From: Syntrophobacter sp. SbD2
GTDB lineage: Bacteria; Desulfobacterota; Binatia; UBA9968
DNA length: 45,814 nucleotides
Assembly (NCBI GenBank): GCA_945889495.1
Contig: CAMDBU010000025.1
Coordinates: 1-45,814 of the forward strand
Direction: 5' to 3'
Under the pieces are notes generated by a model that was not told where the DNA came from, made no database searches, and saw nothing but the letters and a program-made list of their open reading frames with translations. Of this stretch, positions 34,201 through 42,316 are shown piece by piece; the stretch's first letter is position 1, and each line of letters opens with the position of its first letter. The translations under genes and the position numbers were made by a program.

Positions 34201-36093
34201 TTAATCCAGCTGCGCCCACTCGCTGAACTCTTCCAAGCCCAACAGCTTCAACGTGTCCATGAACGGCCGGCCGGTTTTTTCGTGGCGGCCCGACAGTTGG
34301 TAATACTCGCGGACCATTTCCGGCAGCCACTTGGCGATGGTGAAGCCTTTATATTTGCCGTCGGGCACTGGGTCGAGAAAGCGTTGGCCGACTTGCTGCC
34401 AATCATGCTCGGCGATCCAGCCGCGTTGGCTGCCGAAGATGCTTTGCAGGATCGCGCTGCGTTGGCCGGCGAGCATCGCTTCGTCGAGATCGAATTTCCA
34501 GCCGGTGGTGGCGTTGAACGAGTCGACGATACTTTTCAAACCGTCCGGCTTGCCATGCATCTGGGCGAACCAGCAGCCGCCCATGATGCCGACGAATTGC
34601 CGGTACTGTTCGGCGTTGACGTTAGATCGCGGCCAGCCGGTGGGATCGTCGCGGTCGAGCGGCCCCCACTTCTCGCGATATTTTAAATCCGGCGGCGGAT
34701 TGGCCTGGCCGCCGCCTTGCGGTTTCATGCCGCCGCTGGCGACCACCTCGCGCAGCATGTTGGCGAAATGTGGCCGCCAGTCATGCATCGCCGGCACGCC
34801 ACGCTTGGTATGGACTACCCAATTGACCGCCTCGCCGCCGATCGCTTCGGCGGTTTCCAAAGGCCCGTCGGCGATCAAGTTGCCCCACTTGCCCTGGCGC
34901 CGGGCGGTCATTTCCAAAAGTTTGTCGATGGCGTCGACGTTGCCCCATTCGAGCTTCAGGCCGTCGCAATCTTTCTCGGTCACCAAACCTTTCTCGTAGG
35001 CTTCGAACAACACGCCGGCGCCGAAAGAAAAATGGCCGCACTCGATGCCGAGATCGTTGATGCGCTCGGCGAGATAAAGCGTCGCGTTGCCTTTGACGCC
35101 GAGATTCCAAAAGGTATCGAGCCACTCGGCGCCGGCGTTGAAGTGGCCGACCTTGCCTTTGAACTCGCCCTCGCCGATCTCGACATCCCAGGGACAGAGC
35201 CGGGCGCATTGAAAGCACGGGCGCTGCACGACGCGGTTCTGATCGAAGCCGCGGTTGTGATCGCCGATCAGAGTACTCTGCATGTTGTTGTTGGGCAGCG
35301 CTTCGAGATGGCGCGCATGGCCGGTGGAGTAGCGGTCTTTGAGCGCATACTGCTGCAAGGTATTGCGCCAGCGCTGGCCGGCGTCGATGAGCGCCGCTTT
35401 GTCGCGCAGCGGCGGCCGTTTGGTGCCGAAAACAACGATGCCTTTCAACATTTTCGAACCGAAGATCGCGCCGCCGCTGTGCGACGCCGAATGATTGAAG
35501 TCGTTGCACAGCATCGCCGCGTTGACTAAATGCTCGCCAGCCGGCCCGATGCCCATGACCCGCGCGTCCTTGATGCCGACCTCGGCGCGCAGCATTTCTT
35601 CGGTGTCACGCGAGCCCTTGCCCCAGAATTTACTGGCGTCGCGCAGTTCCGGCTTGCCGTCGTTGATAAAAAGATATTTCGGCGACTTGGCCGCGCCTTG
35701 AAGAATGATGCCGTCGTAACCGGCCTGCTTTAGATAAGCCGCCCAGTAACCGCTCGCCGCGCCGCGCCCGAGTGTATTGCCGGTCATCGGACTTAGAAAC
35801 ACCGCGCACACTTTGGTGCCGCCGGGGGTCAATCCGGTGCCGGTCAGCGGCCCAGTCATCATCACCAGCTTCGCCGCCGGGTCGAGCGGCTTCACGTCGA
35901 GGGTCTGCTCGCGCATGAGAATATACAGCGCCAGCGCCTGACCGCCGATGAACCGGCGCAGATCGGGCTCTTCGGGCAAGTTCTCGTCGGTGAGCTCACC
36001 CGAAGTCATATCGACGCGGAGAATTTTCCCCATGTAGCCGCCGGGGAGAGGGGTTATACGGCGCTGCGGAAACAAGTCAGACGAATTTGCCAT
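34201..36093 (-). CDS. Aldehyde:ferredoxin oxidoreductase family protein (tungsten/molybdopterin)
   Basis: A 630-residue AOR-family enzyme that would oxidise an aldehyde or reduce an acid using a bis-tungstopterin and a 4Fe-4S cluster. The N-terminal domain is PGGYMGKILRVDMTSGELTD (17-36) with FIGGQALALYIL. Cluster ligands are C293, C296 and C300 (CFQCARLC), and C507 in GIMGGCWF is a candidate fourth ligand. GPLTGTGLTPGGTKVCAVFL and NAAMLCNDFNHSAS also fit. Length is normal. The last codons are duplicated at 33347-33444. It is the last gene of a minus-strand group with the PhtD-like gene. A member of the benzoyl-CoA/aromatic aldehyde type subgroups is possible. Confidence 0.92.
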   Translation of the reverse strand: MANSSDLFPQRRITPLPGGYMGKILRVDMTSGELTDENLPEEPDLRRFIGGQALALYILMREQTLDVKPLDPAAKLVMMTGPLTGTGLTPGGTKVCAVFLSPMTGNTLGRGAASGYWAAYLKQAGYDGIILQGAAKSPKYLFINDGKPELRDASKFWGKGSRDTEEMLRAEVGIKDARVMGIGPAGEHLVNAAMLCNDFNHSASHSGGAIFGSKMLKGIVVFGTKRPPLRDKAALIDAGQRWRNTLQQYALKDRYSTGHARHLEALPNNNMQSTLIGDHNRGFDQNRVVQRPCFQCARLCPWDVEIGEGEFKGKVGHFNAGAEWLDTFWNLGVKGNATLYLAERINDLGIECGHFSFGAGVLFEAYEKGLVTEKDCDGLKLEWGNVDAIDKLLEMTARRQGKWGNLIADGPLETAEAIGGEAVNWVVHTKRGVPAMHDWRPHFANMLREVVASGGMKPQGGGQANPPPDLKYREKWGPLDRDDPTGWPRSNVNAEQYRQFVGIMGGCWFAQMHGKPDGLKSIVDSFNATTGWKFDLDEAMLAGQRSAILQSIFGSQRGWIAEHDWQQVGQRFLDPVPDGKYKGFTIAKWLPEMVREYYQLSGRHEKTGRPFMDTLKLLGLEEFSEWAQLD

Positions 36094-36122
36094 AATAGTC
36101 CTTACGAGATAAGCGGAGCGAA

Positions 36123-36199
36123 TTGGAGTAGTGGAGTGTTGGAGTATGGGGTTTGCCCGGACCCATCACTCCACCGCTCCATTACTCCAACACTCCAAT
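36123..36199. repeat. Inverted repeat of TTGGAGTAGTGGAGT words
   Basis: TTGGAGTAGTGGAGTGTTGG followed by AGTATGGG and, after a short centre, CCATCACTCCACCGCTCCAT plus TACTCCAACACTCCAA; the two halves are inverse complements. It lies in the 108 bp gap between two minus-strand genes and could form a long hairpin in the transcript. Confidence 0.8.
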
Positions 36200-36201
36200 C
36201 T

Positions 36202-37191
36202 CTACATGCTGAACGCTTCTTTAACGAACAAACTCTCCAGCGGCAGTTCTTTCTTCACCAACCCCTGCTCGATCTGATAACGGTTGAGCGCTTGCAAGGA
36301 TTTCTTGTCGGCTTCGGTCAACACGCCGGCGTAGGGGTCGTAACCCAACAGATCGCGCTCCTTGGCGTAGCCTTCGGCTTCGCCCGGTTTGAAATAGTTC
36401 ACCGCCTGGCGATTGGCTTCGCGGAACGCTTCGATAATTTTCGCCGGCAGGTCGGGATACCTCTCCGCGGTGTCCTCGCGCATCGCCATGATATGGATGA
36501 TCGGATAGATCTGCGTCCGTTTGACGTAGCGGATGATTTCATCGGTGTCTTCGAACAAAGGTTTCACACCGGGGAACTTTCCCATGGCCGCGGGCAGCGT
36601 GCCGCCGCCAAACAGTCCGGTGTAGCCGGAGTCCCCCGCCACCAACGCGGCGCCGAGCTTACCTTCGCTGAGCAGCCGCGACAGATGCGCTTTCTCCTGG
36701 CCGAAGGGCGGCGGCGGATCGAGGCGTTCGACCTTCACCGGCAACTCGTTGCCGATGTAAACTTCCTGGCCCGACACGAACCAGCCGACGTCCGTCGTCT
36801 TGATGCCATGCTCGTCGAGCAGATAACCGCGCGCCCAGGACACCGCGGTAGCGCCGTAACGAAAGGCGCCGACTTGCTTGCCCTTGAGCTCGCTCGGATG
36901 GTTGACCTTGCCGGCGCAGTGAAAAATATTGCGCTGGCGCGGCCCGCGCTGGAAAAATACCGGCAAGGCGAGATAGCGTTTGCCCTTCTCCTTGGCGCGC
37001 ATCAGTGTCGCAGTCGACATCTCGGCCAAATCGAACTCGCCCTGGACGAAACGATAATGCATCTCGCCGGGCGTGTACTTGTCACCAACATACTCGAAGT
37101 CATAACCGTCCAGCGGAATCAGCCCGTCGATGAGCGCGCGATTGCGCGGATTGGGATTGGTCGCGAAAGTGATTTTCGGTTTGGTTGCCAT
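36202..37191 (-). CDS. 4,5-dihydroxyphthalate decarboxylase (PhtD)-like / periplasmic-binding-fold protein without signal
   Basis: A 329-residue protein with the binding-protein fold but no signal peptide. It has the PhtD-like order: RALIDGLIPLDGYDFEYVGD, then HYRFVQGEFDLAEMSTATLM, ALPVFFQRGPRQRNIFHCAG, ELKGKQVGAFRYGATAVSWA and RGYLLDEHGI. The end, LPLESLFVKEAFSM, is also typical. PhtD-family proteins decarboxylate dihydroxyphthalate in phthalate degradation, but many members have unknown roles. It sits between the AOR and dienelactone hydrolase genes on the same strand, consistent with an aromatic pathway. A cytoplasmic binding protein is the alternative. Confidence 0.75.
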   Translation of the reverse strand: MATKPKITFATNPNPRNRALIDGLIPLDGYDFEYVGDKYTPGEMHYRFVQGEFDLAEMSTATLMRAKEKGKRYLALPVFFQRGPRQRNIFHCAGKVNHPSELKGKQVGAFRYGATAVSWARGYLLDEHGIKTTDVGWFVSGQEVYIGNELPVKVERLDPPPPFGQEKAHLSRLLSEGKLGAALVAGDSGYTGLFGGGTLPAAMGKFPGVKPLFEDTDEIIRYVKRTQIYPIIHIMAMREDTAERYPDLPAKIIEAFREANRQAVNYFKPGEAEGYAKERDLLGYDPYAGVLTEADKKSLQALNRYQIEQGLVKKELPLESLFVKEAFSM

Positions 37192-37220
37192 GGTCCTACC
37201 CTTTCAGTGTTTGTGAGCCG

Positions 37221-37244
37221 TAGGGGCGAAAACTCTTTCGCCCC
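37221..37244. repeat. Short hairpin GGGGCGAAA/TTTCGCCCC
   Basis: A 9 bp perfect stem with a 4-base loop lies between the dienelactone hydrolase stop and the PhtD-like gene start. No T-tract follows on the minus strand, so it is not a classical terminator; it may lower transcription between the two genes or be a dispersed repeat. Confidence 0.5.
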
Positions 37245-37254
37245 ACCGCCGCTA

Positions 37255-37965
37255 TCAACCTGCCAAATGTCGCCGCAAAAACTCCAATCCTCTAGCCCAC
37301 GACTCGCGATCGGATTTTTCCACATAGCGATCCGGATGATGCGGGTCCATGAAACCATGGCCGGTCTTTTCGTAAACGAAGAAGTCATGGCTCTTGCCAT
37401 GCTTGGTCAGCTCGGCGTCGATTTTCGCCATGTCCTCCAGCGTCGGGTTCTGATCGGTGGCGCCGAAGTGGCCCTGGATCGGGCAGGAGATCTGCGCCGT
37501 GCGCTCGATGGGCGTCGGCCCATCGCCCCATTGGCGAAAGCAGCTGCCGCCGTACCAGGTGATCGCCGCTTTGAAATCTTTACTCGCCGCCGCCATCAGG
37601 TACGCCACCCGCCCACCCATGCAGAAACCAAGGATCGCCACCCGCTTGCTATCGACCAGCTTGTTGCCGCGTAAGTGCGCCATGGTGGCATTCACATCGT
37701 TGATGATGTTCGCATCCCGCGCCCGCCCACGCCGGGTCGGTCCGTCATCTTTACAATCCGGCCCATCGCGATGATAAAGATCCGGACAGATGGCAAAATA
37801 ACCGTCCCGCGCGAAACGCTCGGTCATCTCCTCCATAAACTTGTCGACGCCATACTGATGCTGAATCACCACCACCGCCGGCAACGGCCCGGCACCATCC
37901 GGCTGTGCCGAGAAAAGATTCATCGAACTACCATCAACACGAATTTGCTCACGCGCAGTCTTCAT
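37255..37965 (-). CDS. Dienelactone hydrolase family protein
   Basis: A 236-residue alpha/beta hydrolase. The catalytic triad is visible: Cys115 in GFCMGG, Asp171 in HFGATDQNPT and His203 in GHGFMDP; the cysteine nucleophile is characteristic of dienelactone hydrolases. PAVVVIQHQYGVDKFMEEMT and YFAICPDLYHR match the family's N-terminal part. It would hydrolyse a dienelactone from ring cleavage or a related ester. No signal peptide. It lies in the minus-strand group with the PhtD-like and AOR genes, which supports a role in aromatic breakdown. Confidence 0.9.
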   Translation of the reverse strand: MKTAREQIRVDGSSMNLFSAQPDGAGPLPAVVVIQHQYGVDKFMEEMTERFARDGYFAICPDLYHRDGPDCKDDGPTRRGRARDANIINDVNATMAHLRGNKLVDSKRVAILGFCMGGRVAYLMAAASKDFKAAITWYGGSCFRQWGDGPTPIERTAQISCPIQGHFGATDQNPTLEDMAKIDAELTKHGKSHDFFVYEKTGHGFMDPHHPDRYVEKSDRESWARGLEFLRRHLAG

Positions 37966-38003
37966 TTCCGATCATTCTCCATTGTCAATTTTCAATTATC
38001 CAT

Positions 38004-38984
38004 TTAGCGTTTAGCCCAAAGAGCGTCATAAAACCCACTGCGCTCCATCTCATCCAAATATTTTCTATCGATCAGTTGCTGCGGCTTGACGTTCTTCGCC
38101 CGTGGGTCGGTGGGCGCGATCTCTTCGAGCACCGCCTGGATCGCTTCGGCGCGCAAATCCAGCCGCGGTTCGATGGCGGGGATTTCCGACTCGTAGGCGC
38201 TCTCGAGACTTTTGCGCTCGGCGATGCGTAGAAACTTGGCCAACACTTTCAAGGTGAACTCGCGGTCAGTGTGAAAAATCTTCGCCGCCTCCGCCAGCGA
38301 GCGCATATAGCCGCCGATCACCTGGGGCCGGCGCGCGATCACCGAGCGGCGCGTGGCGAAACTGGCGGCGGCGTAGGGCACGCGCATGTCGGGACCGTAA
38401 ATCACGTAGTGAAATCCTTGGGCGATGGCGCTCGGTCCATAGGTCAGGATCGCCATGGCGTCCACCTGGCCGTTGGTGAGCGCGGCCAGGCCGGCGACAT
38501 CGCCGCCGGTCTGGCGAAAGATCACGTCGCGGCTGGGATCGAGACCGAAACGCTGCAAGGCATGCACCGCGAAGTAATGGCTGTTGCTGCTAAAGCGCGT
38601 CACGCCGATGCGTTTGCCCTTCAAATCCTGCGGCCGTTTGATCTCCGGCCGGGCGACGATGCTATGGGTGAGAATATTTTTGATCGTGCCGATCAGCACG
38701 AAGTCCTGGGCACCGGAAAGATAAGCGCGGGTCACGCCCACCGCGCCGAGCAGCGCGATCTCGGCGTCGCCGCCCAACATCGCCGCGGTGGCCGCGCCGG
38801 AGGATTGAATAAACACCTGTTCGAAGTCGAGATTGTTCTTCTTAAACAACCCGGCCTCCTTGGCGATGGTCGGCAGCGCCTGCGACACCGCGATCGCCGA
38901 ATGAAGCCCGACCAGCTTGTCCAAGCCATGAACGTCCACCGTCCACAACGCAAGTATCAGCAGGGTGGCATAAACGGCGCGCAT
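38004..38984 (-). CDS. NMT1/THI5-like substrate-binding protein
   Basis: A 326-residue protein with a signal peptide (MRAVYATLLILALWTVDVHG). The mature part runs LVGLHSAIAVSQALPTIAKE, then AGLFKKNNLDFEQVFIQSSG, LKGKRIGVTRFSSNSHYFAV and a C terminus LIDRKYLDEMERSGFYDALW like those at 11016 and 17868. GAGGAAACTACC precedes the ATG at 38984, which rules out the longer frame. It precedes the dienelactone hydrolase gene by 38 bp and may supply that pathway's substrate. No permease or ATPase is nearby. Confidence 0.88.
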   Translation of the reverse strand: MRAVYATLLILALWTVDVHGLDKLVGLHSAIAVSQALPTIAKEAGLFKKNNLDFEQVFIQSSGAATAAMLGGDAEIALLGAVGVTRAYLSGAQDFVLIGTIKNILTHSIVARPEIKRPQDLKGKRIGVTRFSSNSHYFAVHALQRFGLDPSRDVIFRQTGGDVAGLAALTNGQVDAMAILTYGPSAIAQGFHYVIYGPDMRVPYAAASFATRRSVIARRPQVIGGYMRSLAEAAKIFHTDREFTLKVLAKFLRIAERKSLESAYESEIPAIEPRLDLRAEAIQAVLEEIAPTDPRAKNVKPQQLIDRKYLDEMERSGFYDALWAKR

Positions 38985-39086
38985 GGTAGTTTCCTCTGAA
39001 GGATCAATGCACCACGAAGGCACGAAGATTACCGGCTTTTGATTATCTTATTTGCGCCCTTTGCGTTCTTTGCGGCCAATCCCCTC

Positions 39087-40835
39087 TTACGCCAGCGGAT
39101 TTTTGCAGATCACGTTCAACAGCGCCTGGCGCTTTTCTTCCTTGACCACTTTCAACGCCTTGGCGATCGCATCCGGCAACTGCGCCGGATCTTCCACCCG
39201 CGCCGCGTAGGCGCCGCAGGCTTGCGCCGTCAGTTCGAAATTCGGCGACGGCGTCAGATCGGTGCCGGGGAAGTTGCGCGTCCGGGCCGCCACGCCGTCG
39301 GGATAGAGGCCGCGCGCCGCGTTCAAACTCGCGTTCCACACTTGGTTGTTGTAGATCACGGTCAGAAACGGAATCTGATATTTCTGCGCGGTGAAATGAC
39401 AGGCCGTCGGCGCGCAGAACATATACGAGCCGTCGCCTTCGGCGGCAATCACCGTGGCCTCCGGATTTCCCAACTTCATGCCGATGGCGGCACCCAGCCC
39501 CCAGCCAAGATGGCCGGCGAGTGGCGTGTTGAACATGGAACCGGGCCGATTGAGATGAATCATCTCCGCTAACTTCGAAGTGATGGTCTCGTTGGCGATG
39601 ATCGTCTTGTCATCCATGGCGTCGCCGATGCACTTGGACAGCCAATATGGGTGGATCGGGTTTTGATTTTTCACCGCCTCGACGCTGGCATCCATCTCAC
39701 GGATCATCTCGTCATGCTCCGCCGCGGTTTTTTTACGCCGCTCATCGAGTTTCGCCGGCACCCCAGCGCCGGATTTGAGTTTGTTACGCACGATCTCAAT
39801 CAACGCCGGCAGCGATACTTCCGAACAGCCGCTCACCGGCAGGTCGGCGGGAAAGCCCCAGCCCGGAATCCCGGTGAACAATGGATCGCGCTCCAAGTGC
39901 GCGATCTTGACGCCGTCGCGCAGCACATTGCGGCTGGGCGGCTCCCAGGGCACGTCGGTATCGATAAAAAACAGAACGTCAGCATTACGCACATACTTAG
40001 TCACCTGGGTGCCCAAATGCATCGGATGATCGGTGGGGAAATTGACGTAGGTCATCTGCTGGCACACCGGGATCGCCAACAGCTCGCTCAACTCGATCAG
40101 CGACTGCACCGCTTCGGGATTGCGGCCGAGATATTTGGTTACGATCAACGGACTGTCCGATGCGATCAGCCAGTCGGCGATCTTTTCAAGCGACGCCTGA
40201 TCGGCTTGGGTCTTACTGGCCGGCGCCAGCGCGTCCGGCGCGAACACCTGCGTCGATTCCATCGCTTCGGCGAGCCACTCGCGCGGCAGCGTCATGTACA
40301 CCGGGCCGCGCGGCTCGCTCATGGCGATCTTGTAGGCGCGCGACACCACCGCGGCGAGATTTTGATTGGTGCGGATTTCGTAATCCCACTTGACGAACTC
40401 GCGGACCACCGCGCCTTGATCGCGCGACTCCTGGCGCCAGTGAATGTTTTGGCTCTTGCCGCCGCGCAATTCGCCCTCGGTGATCGGTGTGCGCCCGGCG
40501 CAAAGAAATAGCGGCACGTTGGCCGACGCCGCGTTGATAATGCCGCCCAGCGCATTGGCCGTGCCCGGCAGCGTGTGGACCAGCACCATCTGCGGCTGCC
40601 CAGTGACGTTGTAATAGCCGTGCGCCATCGACACCGCGGCCAATTCGTGGGGCACGACAATGGGCCGAATATCGCGCGGATCTTCGCTAGCCGTGCGCGC
40701 CATCGCCTCGATCAACGGCCCATGATCGGTGCCGGTGTTGGCGAACATGTAACGGACGGAACCGAGCGCACGCATCTGCGCCAGAAACGCTTCAGCTCCG
40801 GTGGACACCGGCACGGTCTTATTTGGCGTGGTCAT
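39087..40835 (-). CDS. ThDP-dependent acetolactate synthase-like enzyme
   Basis: A 582-residue full-length ThDP enzyme with three domains. The activating glutamate is E64 (VPHELAAVSMAHGY), followed by VLVHTLPGTANALGGIINAA. The central domain holds LEKIADWLIASDSPLIVTKY. The C-terminal ThDP motif begins GDGSYMFCAPTACHFTAQKY and ends in IYNN. It could be a 2-oxo-acid decarboxylase (benzoylformate, oxalyl-CoA or indolepyruvate types) or a carboligase; true acetolactate synthase is unlikely because no small subunit is present. GGAGGAAAG precedes the ATG at 40835. Confidence 0.9.
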   Translation of the reverse strand: MTTPNKTVPVSTGAEAFLAQMRALGSVRYMFANTGTDHGPLIEAMARTASEDPRDIRPIVVPHELAAVSMAHGYYNVTGQPQMVLVHTLPGTANALGGIINAASANVPLFLCAGRTPITEGELRGGKSQNIHWRQESRDQGAVVREFVKWDYEIRTNQNLAAVVSRAYKIAMSEPRGPVYMTLPREWLAEAMESTQVFAPDALAPASKTQADQASLEKIADWLIASDSPLIVTKYLGRNPEAVQSLIELSELLAIPVCQQMTYVNFPTDHPMHLGTQVTKYVRNADVLFFIDTDVPWEPPSRNVLRDGVKIAHLERDPLFTGIPGWGFPADLPVSGCSEVSLPALIEIVRNKLKSGAGVPAKLDERRKKTAAEHDEMIREMDASVEAVKNQNPIHPYWLSKCIGDAMDDKTIIANETITSKLAEMIHLNRPGSMFNTPLAGHLGWGLGAAIGMKLGNPEATVIAAEGDGSYMFCAPTACHFTAQKYQIPFLTVIYNNQVWNASLNAARGLYPDGVAARTRNFPGTDLTPSPNFELTAQACGAYAARVEDPAQLPDAIAKALKVVKEEKRQALLNVICKNPLA

Positions 40836-40929
40836 GAAATCTTTCCTCCGTCGGCAAAACCGCCTCACTCTGTCAGGTGTGAAAAAAGTTTGCAACGGAA
40901 AATCGCCCGGAGATCGGACTCGGACTTAA

Positions 40930-41012
40930 CTCTCGCAAAGACGCAAAGCTCGCAGAGTTTCGGAATTATTATTCTCCGAACTTTGCGCCTTTGCGCCTTT
41001 GCGAGAAAATAT
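40930..41012. repeat. Palindromic repeat, family B, copy 2
   Basis: CTCTCGCAAAGACGCAAAGC pairs in outline with CTTTGCGCCTTTGCGAGA, around a central palindrome CGGAATTATTATTCTCCG. It is bordered by TCGGACTCGGA and ATATCCG as in copy 1 near 2602. It lies between divergent genes, in the probable promoter region of the MFS gene at 41080. A half-copy word GCGCCCTTTGCGTTCTTTGC is also seen at 39054-39074. Confidence 0.75.
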
Positions 41013-41079
41013 CCGGCTCCGAATCGGAATCAGACGAATTGACTTTGCGCCTTCGCTACCGCAATGATCGACACTTCTC

Positions 41080-42252
41080 ATGGCGCAGAGCGAATCATCG
41101 GTCGACGAACCAGTCAGCAATCCCTGGCTCAAGGATTTCATCCTCACCTGGCTAAGCCGCTTCGGAATTTTTCTCGCCCATCATGTCACCCGGCCGCTGC
41201 TGCCGCTTTATCTAATCACCTTCGGCGCGTCATCCACCGTCATCGGCGCGGTGATGGCGGTGTTCACCATCACCGCCACCGTCATGCGAATTCCCATCGG
41301 TCTGCTCATCGACCGGGTCGGCCGCAAACCGTTCCTACTCTACGGCATCGCTTTTTTCACCGCCGGCAAGTTGGGCTATTTATGGGCGCCGTCGATCTTG
41401 CTCATGCTGCCGTTTCGCATGCTCCATGGCCTCGGCTGGTCCGGCTGCACCACCGCGGTGTCGACCATCAACGCCGACATCGTGCCCCAGGCTCGCCGCG
41501 GCGAACTGATGGGCTACGCCGGCATGGCGAGCAGTTTAGCCTCGGCATTGGGACCGGTTCTCGGCTTTGCGCTCTTTCACCGCTTCGATTATTCCGGCGT
41601 ATTTCTCGGTGCTAGCGCTTTGCTGGTTCTCAGTTTCATTTTCGCCGTCCCCGTCGCCGAACCGATCCGGCCGAAGACCGAGCCTTACAAAGCCGAGCGC
41701 TGGATCGACAACATCATGGTCAAGGAGTCGATTGACCCGGCCATCGGCGTGATGTTTCTCTCCTTCGGCCATGGCGGCATTCTCACCTTCCTGCCAATCC
41801 ACGCGTTGAAGATCGGCGTCGCCAATCCCGGCGTCTGGTTCGGCGTCTACGCCGCCTGCATAGTGTTAAGCCGGCCCATCGCCGGACCGATCTCGGACAA
41901 AGTCAGCCGGCGCGCCGTGATCATTCCCGGATTGATTTTGAATCTCGCCGGCATCGTCATGCTCGCCTTCGCCACCACCTCGAACGGCTTGCTGGCCGCC
42001 GCCATCATCGGCGGCTTCGGCACCGGCGCGGCGCAACCCGCGCTCATGACCCAATCGGTGGATCGCAGCGACGCCCAGCGGCGCGGCCAGTCGCTGGCGC
42101 AGTTTCAATTTTTTTACGACCTCGGCATCGGCGTCGGCTCCTTGACCCTCGGCGCGTTACTTGATTTGGTCGACCAAAGTTTTCACATCATGTACCTCGC
42201 CACCGCGCTGGTGGCATTGTTAGGATTGTGGATCAATTGGCGGGCTAAATAG
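41080..42252 (+). CDS. MFS transporter
   Basis: A 390-residue membrane protein with twelve predicted helices. It has the MFS loop motif LIDRVGRKPF between helices 2 and 3 and a weaker repeat of it in the second half (PISDKVSRRAVI). Its N terminus is a short soluble tail (MAQSESSVDEPVSNPWLKDF). No close relation to the MFS_3 protein at 9763 is visible. Two substrate-binding-protein genes and an amidohydrolase follow on the same strand, so an uptake role for a carboxylic acid is possible. Confidence 0.88.
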   Translation: MAQSESSVDEPVSNPWLKDFILTWLSRFGIFLAHHVTRPLLPLYLITFGASSTVIGAVMAVFTITATVMRIPIGLLIDRVGRKPFLLYGIAFFTAGKLGYLWAPSILLMLPFRMLHGLGWSGCTTAVSTINADIVPQARRGELMGYAGMASSLASALGPVLGFALFHRFDYSGVFLGASALLVLSFIFAVPVAEPIRPKTEPYKAERWIDNIMVKESIDPAIGVMFLSFGHGGILTFLPIHALKIGVANPGVWFGVYAACIVLSRPIAGPISDKVSRRAVIIPGLILNLAGIVMLAFATTSNGLLAAAIIGGFGTGAAQPALMTQSVDRSDAQRRGQSLAQFQFFYDLGIGVGSLTLGALLDLVDQSFHIMYLATALVALLGLWINWRAK

Positions 42253-42316
42253 TTCTCCAAGCGAATCCGAACTTCTTATCCCCTCGCCCTTTGGGAGGGC
42301 AAGGGTGAGGGCAATC

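Noticed and set aside
34717-35529. Long plus-strand frame opposite the aldehyde oxidoreductase
   Set aside because: Antisense to a gene with cluster cysteines and cofactor motifs; no start context.
36136-37674. A 512-codon plus-strand frame across the PhtD-like and dienelactone hydrolase genes
   Set aside because: It is antisense to two recognisable genes and starts inside an inverted repeat; its composition is arginine/histidine-rich as expected of a shadow.
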